DNA from: Psychromarinibacter sp048262455
GTDB lineage: Bacteria; Pseudomonadota; Alphaproteobacteria; Rhodobacterales; Rhodobacteraceae
Length of the DNA: 64,000 nt
Direction: 5' to 3'
NCBI GenBank assembly: GCA_048262455.1
Contig: JBLXFD010000009.1
Coordinates: forward strand, 1-64,000
Below, piece after piece: positions 51,902 through 60,946 of the stretch; the stretch's first letter is position 1, and every line of letters starts with the position of its first letter. Below the pieces are notes generated by a model. The model did not search any database, was not told where the DNA came from, and saw nothing but the letters and a program-made list of their open reading frames with translations. Position numbers and translations under genes: made by a program.

Positions 51902-52405
51902 ATGACCAAACGTCTTGCCCTCGCCATTCTCGCCAGCACGCTGGCGCCGCTGCCCGCCCTTGCCGCCGAAATCTCTGCCGATGTCCTGGACCGCAACGGC
52001 GATCCCATGGGCAGCATCCAGCTGCACGACACGCCCTCGGGCATGGTGCACGCGATCATCAGCCTCACCGGCCTGCCCGAAGGCGTGCATGGCATCCACC
52101 TGCACCAGACCGGCGACTGCTCTGCCGCCGACTTTACCTCTGCCGGCGGTCATATCGCCGGGGACAAGCAGCACGGTGTGATGGTGGAGGGCGGCCCGCA
52201 TCCGGGTGACCTGCCCAACGCCACCGTGCAGATCGATGGCGCGCTGCAGGCGGAGTATTTCCTGAGCGGGATCAGCATCGAGGAAGACCTGATGGACGAA
52301 GACGGCGCCGCCTTCGTCGTCCATGCCGGCGCGGATGATTACCAGAGCCAGCCGGCCGGAGACAGCGGCGACCGGATCGCCTGCGGGGAGTTCGCTTCCC
52401 GCTGA
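51902..52405 (+). CDS. sodC: Cu/Zn superoxide dismutase
   Basis: 167 aa, periplasmic. Signal peptide ending LAAEI (about residue 22). Metal ligands include HGIHLHQTGDC, then GGHIAGDKQHG, GPHPGDLPN and VVHAGADDY, with a C-terminal RIACGEF carrying the conserved arginine and disulfide cysteine. Dismutates superoxide in the periplasm. Independent gene; a response regulator follows 56 bp downstream. Confidence 0.93.
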   Translation: MTKRLALAILASTLAPLPALAAEISADVLDRNGDPMGSIQLHDTPSGMVHAIISLTGLPEGVHGIHLHQTGDCSAADFTSAGGHIAGDKQHGVMVEGGPHPGDLPNATVQIDGALQAEYFLSGISIEEDLMDEDGAAFVVHAGADDYQSQPAGDSGDRIACGEFASR

Positions 52406-52461
52406 GCGTGCGCGGGGCGGCCCCACCGCCCCGCCTTTCCCCGACCCTGCCGGAGTACCTT

Positions 52462-52890
52462 ATGCCTGCCGACGACCCGCGCCTGCTTTCGCCCGTACTG
52501 GTGGTCGAGGACGACTTCATGATCGCCATCGACCTGTGCGAGGCGCTGGAGGCGCAGGGATATGTCGTGATGCCCCCCGCGGAGACGCTGGAGGAAGCGC
52601 AGCAGGCACTGCGCGGCGCCACCCCCGGCATCGTGGTGCTGGATGCCAGCCTCGACGGCGAAAGCACCGCGCCCGTGGCCGAGGAACTGAACCGGCGCGG
52701 CATCCCCTTCGTCTACGTCTCGGGCTACGGGCAGGACTGGCTGAACCTGAACATGCCGCGCGGTCCCGCCCTGCGGAAGCCGGTGAAGCCGGCGCAGGTC
52801 ATGGAATACCTGCGCAGCCTTCCCGCCGCTCCGGCTCAGTCGGCGCAGCCCGCCAGCGCCTCAGCCAGCTGGCGCAGCAGCGACGGGTAG
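52462..52890 (+). CDS. response regulator receiver-domain protein
   Basis: 142 aa single receiver domain: VLVVEDDFMIAIDLCEALE, phosphoacceptor Asp in VLDASLDGE, and KP in RKPVKPAQ. No output domain, so CheY-like. CGGAGTACCTT gives a ribosome site for the ATG at 52462. The last 18 codons (AQSAQPAS...) overlap the 3' end of znuA on the other strand by 55 bp, beyond the conserved domain. Confidence 0.85.
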   Translation: MPADDPRLLSPVLVVEDDFMIAIDLCEALEAQGYVVMPPAETLEEAQQALRGATPGIVVLDASLDGESTAPVAEELNRRGIPFVYVSGYGQDWLNLNMPRGPALRKPVKPAQVMEYLRSLPAAPAQSAQPASASASWRSSDG

Positions 52891-53753
52891 TAGCCCGGCC
52901 CGATCGGCAGCGCCGCGCCTTCCGTATCCATGATGACCACCGGGGCCTCCGGCGCCACCGCCCGCGCCAGCCCCGGGTCCGCCGGCGATTCCAGCACCAC
53001 GCAGACCGCGTCCTCGCCTGCCGCCTGAGCGCGCAGCTCGTCCAGGTGGCGGGGGCGCGGCGGGCCTTCGTTCAGGGTCATGGCACCCAGCGCCTGCAGG
53101 CCGAAGCGCGCCTCGAAGTACTGGGTGGCGTCGTGGTAGAGCACCAGCGTCACGCCCCGCACTGGCGCCAGCGCCGCCTGCAGCTCGGCGGTCAAGGCCG
53201 CCAGTTCTTCTGCCCCGGCGGCGGCATTGGCGGCATAGGTCTGGGCATTGTCCGGGTCCGCCTGCGACAGGTGCCGCGCGATCTCTTCCAGCCAGAGCGC
53301 GGCGTTCTCCGGGTCCAGCCACGCGTGCGTGTCCACCTCGCCCTCGTGGCCATGCCCCTCCTCCGCGTGCCCCTCCTCCTCGTGCGCCTCCTCCTCGGCC
53401 TCCTCGCTCACCCAGCGCGGCGGCAGGCGGCGGGTCACCTCCGCCTCCAGCAGCGGGACAGAGCGCACGTCGGGCGCCAGTGTCGCGATGGCCTTGGACA
53501 GCCACGGCGTAAACTCCGGCCCGACCCAGAACAGCAGGTCCGCCTGCTCCACCGCCGCCGCTTCTGACGGGCGCATGGCGTGGTCGTGGGGCGAGGCGCC
53601 GGGGGGCAGGATCAGCGCGGGGTCTCCCACGCCTTGCATCACCCGCGCCACCAGCGAATGCACGGCCGGCACGTCCGCCGCCACGCGGGGCGCCTCGGCC
53701 GCGGCGGGTAGCGGGATCAGCAAGAAGGCGAAGGCGGTCAGGGTCTTGTGCAT
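52836..53753 (-). CDS. znuA: zinc ABC transporter substrate-binding protein
   Basis: 305 aa. Signal peptide (IPLPAAAEAP), zinc ligands in VHSLV, the SPHDHAMRPS segment and the VLYHDATQYF His, plus a charged His/Glu-rich loop of about 30 residues (AHEEEGHAEEGHGHEGE) typical of ZnuA. Captures Zn2+ in the periplasm for ZnuBC. It is divergent from zur with a 72-bp gap containing the zinc-repressor site. Confidence 0.95.
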   Translation of the reverse strand: MHKTLTAFAFLLIPLPAAAEAPRVAADVPAVHSLVARVMQGVGDPALILPPGASPHDHAMRPSEAAAVEQADLLFWVGPEFTPWLSKAIATLAPDVRSVPLLEAEVTRRLPPRWVSEEAEEEAHEEEGHAEEGHGHEGEVDTHAWLDPENAALWLEEIARHLSQADPDNAQTYAANAAAGAEELAALTAELQAALAPVRGVTLVLYHDATQYFEARFGLQALGAMTLNEGPPRPRHLDELRAQAAGEDAVCVVLESPADPGLARAVAPEAPVVIMDTEGAALPIGPGYYPSLLRQLAEALAGCAD

Positions 53754-53803
53754 GAGGTTTCCGGTGTCATGGACGCGTGCGATGGGCGCTTGATTAGATG
53801 CAC

Positions 53804-53818
53804 TGATATAACATATCA
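53804..53818. promoter_or_regulatory. Zur-type operator between znuA and zur
   Basis: TGATAT-AAC-ATATCA, a perfect 6-bp inverted repeat with AT-rich core, sits 7 bp before the zur start codon and about 50 bp from the znuA start. Sequence and place match Fur/Zur-family operators of divergent zinc loci in alphaproteobacteria. Confidence 0.75.
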
Positions 53819-53825
53819 ACCCTTC

Positions 53826-54305
53826 ATGACCACGCTCGCCTTCGAATCCCACGACCACCGCAACTGCATCGACCAGGCCGTTGCCGCCGCCGACGCGCGC
53901 TGCCGCGGCGCCCGGCTGCAGTTCACGCCCGCGCGCCGCCGTGTGCTGGAGATCCTGCTGGACCGGCACCGGGCCATGGGGGCCTACGAGATTCTCGACA
54001 TCCTGCGCGCCGAAGGCCTCGGCTCGCAGCCGCCCGTCGCCTACCGGGCGCTGGATTTCCTTGTCTCCCACGGCTTCGCCCACCGGATCGAGCGGCTGAA
54101 CGCCTTCGTCGCCTGCGCCCATCCCGGCGCCGACCATGCCCCCGCCTTCCTGATCTGTCGCGCCTGCGAGCGGGTGGCAGAGGCCACCACCGATCCCGCC
54201 GCGGGCCAGCTTGGCCGCGCTGCCGACGCCGCCGGGTTTTCGGTGGAGCGGGCGGTGCTGGAGGCCGAAGGCCTGTGCCCGCGCTGCCGGGACGCCGAGG
54301 CATGA
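53826..54305 (+). CDS. zur: zinc uptake regulator, Fur family
   Basis: 159 aa. LQFTPARRRVLEILLDRHRAMGAYEILDILR is the Fur winged helix; zinc-structural CRACE and CPRC motifs are present, with the regulatory HRIERLNAFVACAHPGADH segment. Represses zinc uptake when Zn2+ is sufficient. Start at 53826 just after the palindrome, so it is probably self-regulated. Overlaps znuC by ATGA. Confidence 0.93.
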   Translation: MTTLAFESHDHRNCIDQAVAAADARCRGARLQFTPARRRVLEILLDRHRAMGAYEILDILRAEGLGSQPPVAYRALDFLVSHGFAHRIERLNAFVACAHPGADHAPAFLICRACERVAEATTDPAAGQLGRAADAAGFSVERAVLEAEGLCPRCRDAEA

Positions 54306-55051
54306 ACCTGCTGGAGATCCGCAACCTCGCCGTGCGGCACGGCGGCCGGCTGGCGCTGCACGACGTGTCGCTGGACATCGCGCCCGGAGAGATCGTGACC
54401 ATCGTCGGGCCCAACGGCTCCGGCAAGACCACCCTGCTGCGGGCGATCGCCGGCGCGGTGCGGCCGGAGCGGGGGAAGATCACGCTGAAGCCGGGGCTGC
54501 GGCTGGGCTACGTCCCGCAAAAGCTGCACATCGACCCGACCCTGCCGATCACCGTGCGCCGCTTTCTCGGCCTGCCCCGCCCCGTCCCCGCCGCCGAGAC
54601 GCGCCAAGCGCTGGAAGAGGCCGGGCTGGGCGACTTGGGCGAACGGCAGATGGCAGAGCTGTCCGGCGGCCAGTTCCAGCGGGTGCTGCTGGCCCGGGCG
54701 CTGCTGGCGCGGCCGGAGCTGCTGGTGCTGGACGAGGCGACGCAGGGGATGGATCAGCCGGGATCGGCCGACTTCTACCGCCGTATCGACACCCTGCGCC
54801 GCACCACCGGCTGCGCGGTGCTGATGGTCAGCCACGAGCTGCACGTGGTCATGGCCGCCTCTGACAGGGTGATCTGCCTCAACGGCCATGTCTGCTGCGA
54901 GGGGGCGCCGGAGCAGGTGGCCAGCGCGCCGGAGTACCGGGCGCTGTTCGGCACCGGCACCGGGGGCGCGCTGGCGCTGTACCGGCACGAGCACACCCAC
55001 AGCCACGACACGCCCCACGACCACGCGCCTGCCCGGGAGGATGCCCTGTGA
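54302..55051 (+). CDS. znuC: zinc ABC transporter ATP-binding protein
   Basis: 249 aa. Walker A GPNGSGKT, signature LSGGQFQR, Walker B LLVLDEATQGMD. The C-terminal His-rich end RHEHTHSHDTPHDHAP could bind zinc. Drives ZnuB. The ATG overlaps the zur stop and the stop overlaps the znuB GTG. Confidence 0.95.
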   Translation: MNLLEIRNLAVRHGGRLALHDVSLDIAPGEIVTIVGPNGSGKTTLLRAIAGAVRPERGKITLKPGLRLGYVPQKLHIDPTLPITVRRFLGLPRPVPAAETRQALEEAGLGDLGERQMAELSGGQFQRVLLARALLARPELLVLDEATQGMDQPGSADFYRRIDTLRRTTGCAVLMVSHELHVVMAASDRVICLNGHVCCEGAPEQVASAPEYRALFGTGTGGALALYRHEHTHSHDTPHDHAPAREDAL

Positions 55052-55863
55052 CGCTGCTGGATTCCTTCCTTGTCCGCGCCACGCTGGCGGGCCTCGGCGT
55101 CGCGCTCGCCGCCGCGCCGCTGGGGTGTTTCGTGGTCTGGCGGCGGATGGCCTATTTCGGCGACGCCACCGCCCACGCCTCGATCGTGGGGGTGGCGCTG
55201 GCGCTGTTCTTCCAGGTCAACATCTTCGCGGGCGTGCTGGTGGTGGCGCTGCTGATGGCCGGGGCGGTGACGCTGCTGTCCGGGCGCGGCCACGCTGTGG
55301 ATACCCTGCTGGGGGTGATGGCGCATTCCTCGCTGGCCTTCGGGCTGGTGGCGGTGTCCTTTCTCGAGGGCGTGCGCATCGACCTGATGGCCTACCTGTT
55401 CGGAGAGATCCTTGCCGTCGGGCACACCGACCTTGCGGTGATCTGGGGCGGCGCGCTGCTGGTGCTGGCGCTGCTGGGCTGGCGCTGGTCCGCGCTGCTG
55501 ACCGCGACGCTGAACCCCGACCTCGCCCGTGCCGCCGGCATCGACCCGCGGCGCGAGCAGCTGGTGCTGACCGTCGCGCTGGCGCTGGTGGTGGCGGTGG
55601 CGATCAAGGTGGTGGGGGTGCTGCTGATCGCGGCGCTGCTGCTGATCCCCGCCGCCGCCGCCCGCCCCTTCGCCGCGACGCCAGAGCGCATGGCGCTGCT
55701 GGCCGCCGGGATCGGCGCCGTGGCCGCCGTGGGAGGGATGCAGGCGGCCTACGCGCTGGACACGCCGAGCGGGCCGACCATCGTCTGCGGCGCCGCGATC
55801 CTCTTTGCCCTGTCGATGCTGGCAGCGCGCCTGCGAGGCCTGAGAACCACGTCGCAGGGGTGA
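55048..55863 (+). CDS. znuB: zinc ABC transporter permease
   Basis: 271 aa with about eight hydrophobic helices; ABC-3 family (LGCFVVWRRMAYFGDATAHASIVGVAL, VGVLLIAALLLIPAAAA). Inner-membrane channel for Zn2+. GTG start overlapping the znuC stop. Last gene of the zur-znuC-znuB operon. Confidence 0.94.
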   Translation: MTLLDSFLVRATLAGLGVALAAAPLGCFVVWRRMAYFGDATAHASIVGVALALFFQVNIFAGVLVVALLMAGAVTLLSGRGHAVDTLLGVMAHSSLAFGLVAVSFLEGVRIDLMAYLFGEILAVGHTDLAVIWGGALLVLALLGWRWSALLTATLNPDLARAAGIDPRREQLVLTVALALVVAVAIKVVGVLLIAALLLIPAAAARPFAATPERMALLAAGIGAVAAVGGMQAAYALDTPSGPTIVCGAAILFALSMLAARLRGLRTTSQG

Positions 55864-55947
55864 CAGCATTGGTTAACACCGCGTGGCGAGAAGCCACATT
55901 GTCCAGATGTTTCCTTGCCTTGCTAGCAAATGTCTTGTGATCCGCCG

Positions 55948-55964
55948 AACCTTACGTTTAGGTT
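55948..55964. promoter_or_regulatory. inverted repeat upstream of the Crp/Fnr gene
   Basis: AACCT-N7-AGGTT, with an overlapping GGTTAACC palindrome, in the 187-bp gap before the Crp/Fnr gene. It is not the FNR (TTGAT...ATCAA) or CRP consensus. A GTGGC-N5-GCCAC hairpin also lies near 55881. Possibly an autoregulatory site; evidence is the sequence symmetry alone. Confidence 0.3.
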
Positions 55965-56050
55965 AACCTTGTGAAGAGGGCCCGGATGTCCCACCTGATG
56001 ATCGAAGTTTTTCCCTCGACCTTTCCTATTTTTTTGCCTCGAGTTCATTC

Positions 56051-56728
56051 ATGACCAACACGACAAAAGACCTCCTCGTCGCCCGCTCCAAGTTTCTTCG
56101 AAAACTTGGGCCCGATCTCGCTGACGCCTTTTTCAACGCCACCGAGATCCTTCGCCTTCCCGTCTCGACGCCGATCCTGCGGCAGGGGTCTGCCTCTCCG
56201 GGACTGTACTTGGTGGTGACCGGCTCGGTAGAGATCACCTGCAAGAACGACGCCGGGCAATGCGCGATCCTGCACCTTTGCGGGCCCGGCGACATTTTCG
56301 GCGAGATCGAGGCGGTCACCGACGATCCCTGTTCCGCCACCTGCACCGCCGCGCCCGGTACGATTCTGCGGTTCTGCCCCGCCCCGCGGATGAACGCGCT
56401 GCTGACCACCAAGGGCTTTGCCGCCGCGCTGCTGCACATTGCCTACGACCGCATGTCGCGCGAGAGCACCACCAAGTTCGTCGACCAGTTCTACCCGGTG
56501 GAGCAGCGGCTGTGCGCCTACCTGCACCGGCTCTCCTCCGAGCAGCCGGTGATCGCCAAGACGCAGGCCGATCTCGCCGGCCTGATGGGCTGCGCCCGCC
56601 AGACCCTGAACCGAGAGCTGGGGCGCCTGCGCGACCGCAACGTGATCGCGCTGGAGAAGGGCCGCGTGCGGGTGCTGGACCGGGCCGCGCTGGCCGCCGC
56701 CGTGCCGGGGCACCGCGCCTCCGCCTGA
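56051..56728 (+). CDS. Crp/Fnr family transcriptional regulator
   Basis: 225 aa. Cyclic-nucleotide-binding-like beta roll (ILRQGSASPGLYLVVTGSVEI, GPGDIFGEIEAVTDDP), a dimer helix, and a C-terminal HTH_Crp (TQADLAGLMGCARQTLNRELGRLRDR). Cysteines are scattered (C62, C68, C73 region), without the FNR N-terminal cluster pattern, so it is not an O2 sensor of that type. Ligand unknown. The TauE permease follows on the same strand. Confidence 0.9.
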   Translation: MTNTTKDLLVARSKFLRKLGPDLADAFFNATEILRLPVSTPILRQGSASPGLYLVVTGSVEITCKNDAGQCAILHLCGPGDIFGEIEAVTDDPCSATCTAAPGTILRFCPAPRMNALLTTKGFAAALLHIAYDRMSRESTTKFVDQFYPVEQRLCAYLHRLSSEQPVIAKTQADLAGLMGCARQTLNRELGRLRDRNVIALEKGRVRVLDRAALAAAVPGHRASA

Positions 56729-56810
56729 TCGCCTTACCGTACGTCCTGCCCTTTTCATTCCCGTGCCGGGCTGGCAGGAGAACGGCGTAGCGGGTCATCG
56801 GGCACGGGTA

Positions 56811-57557
56811 ATGGACTTCGGAACTTCTTTCTGGATCGCGGCGTCGATCGGCGCGGTATTGGTGGGCATGTCCAAGGGCGGGCTGCCCGTGGTGGCCCTG
56901 CTGAGCGTGCCGATCCTGTCGCTGGTGATGGACCCGGCCGCGGCGGCGGGCCTGCTGCTGCCGGTCTACATCTTCTCGGACATGTTCGGCGTCTGGCTCT
57001 ACCGTCACGAGTTCTCGCGCCGCAACCTGGCGATCCTGATCCCCGCCAGCGCCATCGGCATCCTCGTGGGGTTCCTGACCGTCGCGGTGGTCACCTCGGA
57101 CGCGGTCAAGCTGGCGGTGGCGGCGGTGGGGTTCTACTATCTCGGGTTCCGGCTTGTGCGGCGGCTGCGCAAGGAGATCGCGCCGCGCCCCGCCGACATC
57201 CCGCGCGGGCTGTTCTGGGGCAGCATCGCCGGGTTCACCAGCTACATCGCCCACGCCGGCGGCCCGCCCTTCCAGGCCTACGTGCTGCCGCAGAAGCTGC
57301 CCAAGATGGTCTTCGCCGGCACCTCGACGATCCTGTTCACCGTGATCAACCTGATGAAGCTGCCGCCCTACGTTCTGGCCGGCCAGATCACGATGGAGAG
57401 CTTCGGCACCGTCGTCTTCCTCGGCCCGCTGGCCGCCCTCGGGGCCTTCGCCGGATACCGGCTGACCACGCTGCTGCCGGAGAAGGTGTTCTTCCTGTTC
57501 ATTGAGCTGGCCCTGTTCGCCATATCCGTGCGGTTGCTCTGGGACGGGCTGACCTGA
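56811..57557 (+). CDS. TauE/SafE (TSUP) family permease
   Basis: 248 aa with about eight helices; TSUP motifs VGMSKGGLPVVALL, HAGGPPFQAYVLP and the paired half. The family moves sulfite, sulfoacetate or other organic anions; no substrate can be assigned. Start at 56811 (MDFGTSFW); an earlier GTG would add a polar leader. A Crp/Fnr gene lies 82 bp upstream. Confidence 0.88.
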   Translation: MDFGTSFWIAASIGAVLVGMSKGGLPVVALLSVPILSLVMDPAAAAGLLLPVYIFSDMFGVWLYRHEFSRRNLAILIPASAIGILVGFLTVAVVTSDAVKLAVAAVGFYYLGFRLVRRLRKEIAPRPADIPRGLFWGSIAGFTSYIAHAGGPPFQAYVLPQKLPKMVFAGTSTILFTVINLMKLPPYVLAGQITMESFGTVVFLGPLAALGAFAGYRLTTLLPEKVFFLFIELALFAISVRLLWDGLT

Positions 57558-57635
57558 GCCGGGGGCTTGCCGCGACCGGCGCAGAGGCTATCCTCGCGCG
57601 CGATGCCCAGCGCACAGCAAAAGGACTGACCGCTT

Positions 57636-58148
57636 ATGGAAATGAGCTCTGAACGCCAGATCGCCGCCCCGCCGGAAACCGTGTGGCAGGCGCTGCTGGA
57701 TCCGCAGGTGCTGCAGGCCTGCATCCCGGGCTGTACCGAGCTGACCGGCTCTCCCGAGGAAGGCTTCCAGGCCGTGGTGACCCAGAAGGTCGGCCCGGTG
57801 AAGGCGACCTTCAAGGGTGAGGTCAAGATGGACGAGATGGTGCCGCCGGAAAGCCTGAACCTGTCGGGCGAGGGCAAGGGCGGCCCCGCCGGTTTCGCCA
57901 AGGGTGGCGCCAAGGTGCGGCTGTCGGAAAGCGAGGGCGGCACGCTGCTGTCCTACGACGTCGACGCCAAGGTGGGCGGCAAGCTGGCGCAGCTGGGCAG
58001 CCGGATCATCGACGGCTTTGCCAAGAAGATGGCCGACCAGTTCTTCGACAACTTCAAGACCGCGGTCGAGGGCCCGGCCGAAGAGGTCGATCCCGACGCG
58101 CCGGTCGAGGAGAAGAAGCAGGGCTGGCTGTCGCGCCTGAAGGGCTGA
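57636..58148 (+). CDS. CoxG-like SRPBCC protein
   Basis: 170 aa. MEMSSERQIAAPPETVWQALLDPQVLQACIPGCTEL is the CoxG/SRPBCC opening, with LSGEGKGGPAGFAKGGAKVRL and the FAKKMADQFFDNF helix; a short C-terminal extension (EEKKQGWLSRLKG) follows. CoxG proteins help recruit or mature CO dehydrogenase, but no cox structural genes are in the window. Confidence 0.88.
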   Translation: MEMSSERQIAAPPETVWQALLDPQVLQACIPGCTELTGSPEEGFQAVVTQKVGPVKATFKGEVKMDEMVPPESLNLSGEGKGGPAGFAKGGAKVRLSESEGGTLLSYDVDAKVGGKLAQLGSRIIDGFAKKMADQFFDNFKTAVEGPAEEVDPDAPVEEKKQGWLSRLKG

Positions 58149-58198
58149 GCCGACAAAAAGCGCCCGGCCCGGAACAAGGCGCGCAGCGCCGCCGGGCC

Positions 58199-58227
58199 AG
58201 CGCCCGTCCGCCCCCCGGGCGGGCGCT
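58199..58227 (+). terminator. candidate terminator hairpin after the CoxG-like gene
   Basis: AGCGCCCG...CGGGCGCT, 8-bp stem; an upstream AAAGCGCCCG (58157-58166) can compete for the same 3' arm. No long T-run follows, so termination may be weak. A further near-perfect hairpin (ACGGACGGGC...GCCCCTCCGT, 58309-58331) precedes the flavoprotein stop. Confidence 0.4.
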
Positions 58228-58341
58228 TCGTCACCGTTTGCGCGAGGGGGGAGCGAAGGGGTGGCGGCACCCTAGAACAAACACCACCAGCGGCAGGCAC
58301 GCCCACCCACGGACGGGCGCTGCCCCTCCGTTTCGCGTCCC

Positions 58342-60843
58342 CTACCCGTCTACCCTGATCCGCGCGTTCTGCGGGTCGTGCGGGCTGTCCTCGGTCACTT
58401 CCGCGTCCCACAACTCCCCCAGCATCCGCAGCTTCAGCCGGGTTCCCGGCGCGGCCAGGTCCGGCCGCACGTAGCCCATGCCGATGGACTTCCCGAACAC
58501 CACCGAATAGCCGCCGGAGGTCAGCCGCCCCACCCGCTCGCCCCCCGCATACAGCGCCTCGCGCCCCCAGGGGTCGGCGTCGGACGGTCCGTCGATCAGC
58601 AGCGTCACGCAGCGCGACCGGATCCCCTTGTCCAGCATCGCCGCCTTGCCGTGGAACTCCTTGTCCAGGTCGACGAACCGGTCCAGCCCCGCCTCCAGCG
58701 GCGTCGCGTCGCGGCCCAGCTCTGTCCCGAAGGCGCGGTAGCTCTTCTCCTGCCGCAGCCAGTTCTGCGCCCGCGCGCCCACCAGCTTCAGTCCCAGCGG
58801 CTCTCCGGCCTCCATCAGCCGGTCGAACAGGTAGTTCTGCATCTCGATGGGATGGTGCAGTTCCCACCCCAGCTCGCCGGTATAGGCGACGCGGATGGCG
58901 TGCACGGGGCACATCTTCACCTCGATGTCGCGGGCAGAGAGCCAGGGGAAGCGCTTGTTCGACAGCACCGTCTCCGGCGCCGCGTCCACCACCAGCGCCC
59001 CCAGCACCTCGCGCGCCTTCGGCCCCGCCAGCGCGAAAACGCCGCGCTGGCTGGTCACGTCCACCAGCATCATCGGGCCGAAGCGGTCGCGGGTGTCCTC
59101 GATCGCCTTCTCAAGGAAGTCCGCGTCATCGGCCTGCCAGGCCCCGGCGGAGATCAGGGTGTAGTGGTCCTCGGCGTGGCGGACGATGGTGTATTCCGTC
59201 CGCGTGGTTCCGGCCGCCGTCAGCGCGTAGGTCAGGTTGATCCGGCCGATCCGCGGCAGCCGGTTGGTGGTAAACCAGTCGAGAAAATCCGTCGCCCCCG
59301 GCCCCTTCAGCACGTGCTTGGCAAAGGCGGTGGCGTCGATCAGCCCCGCCCCCTCGCGGACCGCCTGCGCCTCGTCCCGGGCATGCTGCCACCAGCCGCC
59401 ACGCCGGAAGCTGCGGGCATCGTGATCGAAGCTGTCCGGCGCATCCGGGGGACCGAAATAATTCGGCCGCTCCCAACCGTTCACCTGCCCGAACTGCGCC
59501 CCCCGCGCCTTCATACGGTCATAGCAGGGGGCGGTCTTCAGCGGCCGCGCGGCGGGGCGTTCCTCGTCGGGGTGGTGCAGGATGTAGACGTGCTCGTAGG
59601 CCTCTTCGTTCTTGCGGGCGGCGTACTCGGTGGTCATCCAGGGCCCGTAGCGCTTGGGGTCGAGGCTGGCCATGTCGATCTCTGCCTCGCCCTCCACCAT
59701 CATCTGGGCCAGGTAGTGCCCGGTGCCGCCGGCGGCGGTGATGCCGAAGGAAAATCCCTCCGCCAGCCACATGTTGCGCAGCCCCGGCGCGGGACCCACC
59801 AGCGGGTTGCCATCGGGGGTGTAGCAGATCGGACCGTTGAAATCGTCCTTCAGCCCCAGCGATTCACTGCTGGGAAGTCGGTGGATGAAGGACATGTACT
59901 CCTCCTCGATCCGCTCCAGGTCCAGCGGGAAGAGATCGGCGCGGAAGCTGTCCGGCACCCCGTGGGCGAACCGGGCGGGCGCGCCGCGCTCGTAGGGGCC
60001 GAGGATCCAGCCCTTGCGTTCTTCGCGAACGTACCACTTGGCGTCGGCGTCGCGCAGCACGGGGTGCTCGTCGTGGCCGGCCGCGCGCCATTCGGCCAGC
60101 GCCGGGTCGGGCTCGGTGACGATGTACTGGTGCTCGACCGGGATCGCGGGGATCTTGATGCCCAACAGCCGCGCGGTGCGCTGGGCGTGGTTGCCGGTGG
60201 CGGTCACCACGTGCTCCGCCTCGATCACGGCGGTCTCGTCGGACGGCACCAGGTTGCCGCCCTTCTCAACCATCTTCGTCACCTGAACCCGCCAGGCGCT
60301 GCCGGTCCAGTCGTAGCCGTCCACCTGCCAGCGCCGCTCGATCACCACGCCCCGCTGCCGCGCGCCCCGGGCCATGGCCTGGGTGACGTCGGCGGGGTTG
60401 ATGTAGCCGTCGGTGGGATGGAACAGCGCGCCTTTAAGGTCCTCGGTGCGCACCAGCGGCCAGCGCTGCCGGATCTCGTCGGGCGTCAGCCACTCGAAGG
60501 GAATGCCCACGGTCTCGGCGGTGGCGGCGTACAGCCGGTACTCGTCCATCCGCGCCGCGCTCTGCGCCATGCGCAGGTTGCCGACCACCGAGAAACCGGC
60601 GTTCAGCCCGGTCTCCTCCTCCAGCGTCTTGTAGAACTTCACGGAGTAATCGTGGATGTGGCTGGTGGCATAGCCCATGTTGAACAGCGGCAGCAGCCCG
60701 GCGGCGTGCCAGGTGGAGCCGGAGGTCAGCTCGTCCCGCTCCAGCAGCATCACGTCGCTCCAGCCGGCACGGGCGAGATGATAGGCGATCGAGGCGCCCA
60801 CGGCACCGCCGCCCACCACGAGGGCTTTCACATGGGTCTTCAT
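58342..60843 (-). CDS. dimethylglycine-dehydrogenase-like FAD/GcvT fusion protein
   Basis: 833 aa. N-terminal FAD domain with VVGGGAVGASIAYHLARAG, LERDELTSGSTWHAAGL, where H46 is the covalent flavin histidine of dimethylglycine dehydrogenases. A C-terminal aminomethyltransferase (GcvT) half (ATAFAKHVLKGPGA, YTGELGWELHHP, SGGYSVVFGKSIGMGYV) receives the one-carbon unit on tetrahydrofolate. Substrate is probably a methylated glycine or related N-methyl compound. Start at 60843 (GGAG 6 bases ahead); an ATG eight codons earlier is less likely. Confidence 0.9.
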   Translation of the reverse strand: MKTHVKALVVGGGAVGASIAYHLARAGWSDVMLLERDELTSGSTWHAAGLLPLFNMGYATSHIHDYSVKFYKTLEEETGLNAGFSVVGNLRMAQSAARMDEYRLYAATAETVGIPFEWLTPDEIRQRWPLVRTEDLKGALFHPTDGYINPADVTQAMARGARQRGVVIERRWQVDGYDWTGSAWRVQVTKMVEKGGNLVPSDETAVIEAEHVVTATGNHAQRTARLLGIKIPAIPVEHQYIVTEPDPALAEWRAAGHDEHPVLRDADAKWYVREERKGWILGPYERGAPARFAHGVPDSFRADLFPLDLERIEEEYMSFIHRLPSSESLGLKDDFNGPICYTPDGNPLVGPAPGLRNMWLAEGFSFGITAAGGTGHYLAQMMVEGEAEIDMASLDPKRYGPWMTTEYAARKNEEAYEHVYILHHPDEERPAARPLKTAPCYDRMKARGAQFGQVNGWERPNYFGPPDAPDSFDHDARSFRRGGWWQHARDEAQAVREGAGLIDATAFAKHVLKGPGATDFLDWFTTNRLPRIGRINLTYALTAAGTTRTEYTIVRHAEDHYTLISAGAWQADDADFLEKAIEDTRDRFGPMMLVDVTSQRGVFALAGPKAREVLGALVVDAAPETVLSNKRFPWLSARDIEVKMCPVHAIRVAYTGELGWELHHPIEMQNYLFDRLMEAGEPLGLKLVGARAQNWLRQEKSYRAFGTELGRDATPLEAGLDRFVDLDKEFHGKAAMLDKGIRSRCVTLLIDGPSDADPWGREALYAGGERVGRLTSGGYSVVFGKSIGMGYVRPDLAAPGTRLKLRMLGELWDAEVTEDSPHDPQNARIRVDG

Positions 60844-60946
60844 CGCGCGCGCTCCGCTGGCTGGCATCCGCGGCCTAGGTTGCAGATAAACGCCGGGCGG
60901 CGCGAGGGCGGGCCGACGCTTGGCCGTTCGAAAGCGACAAGCCGCC

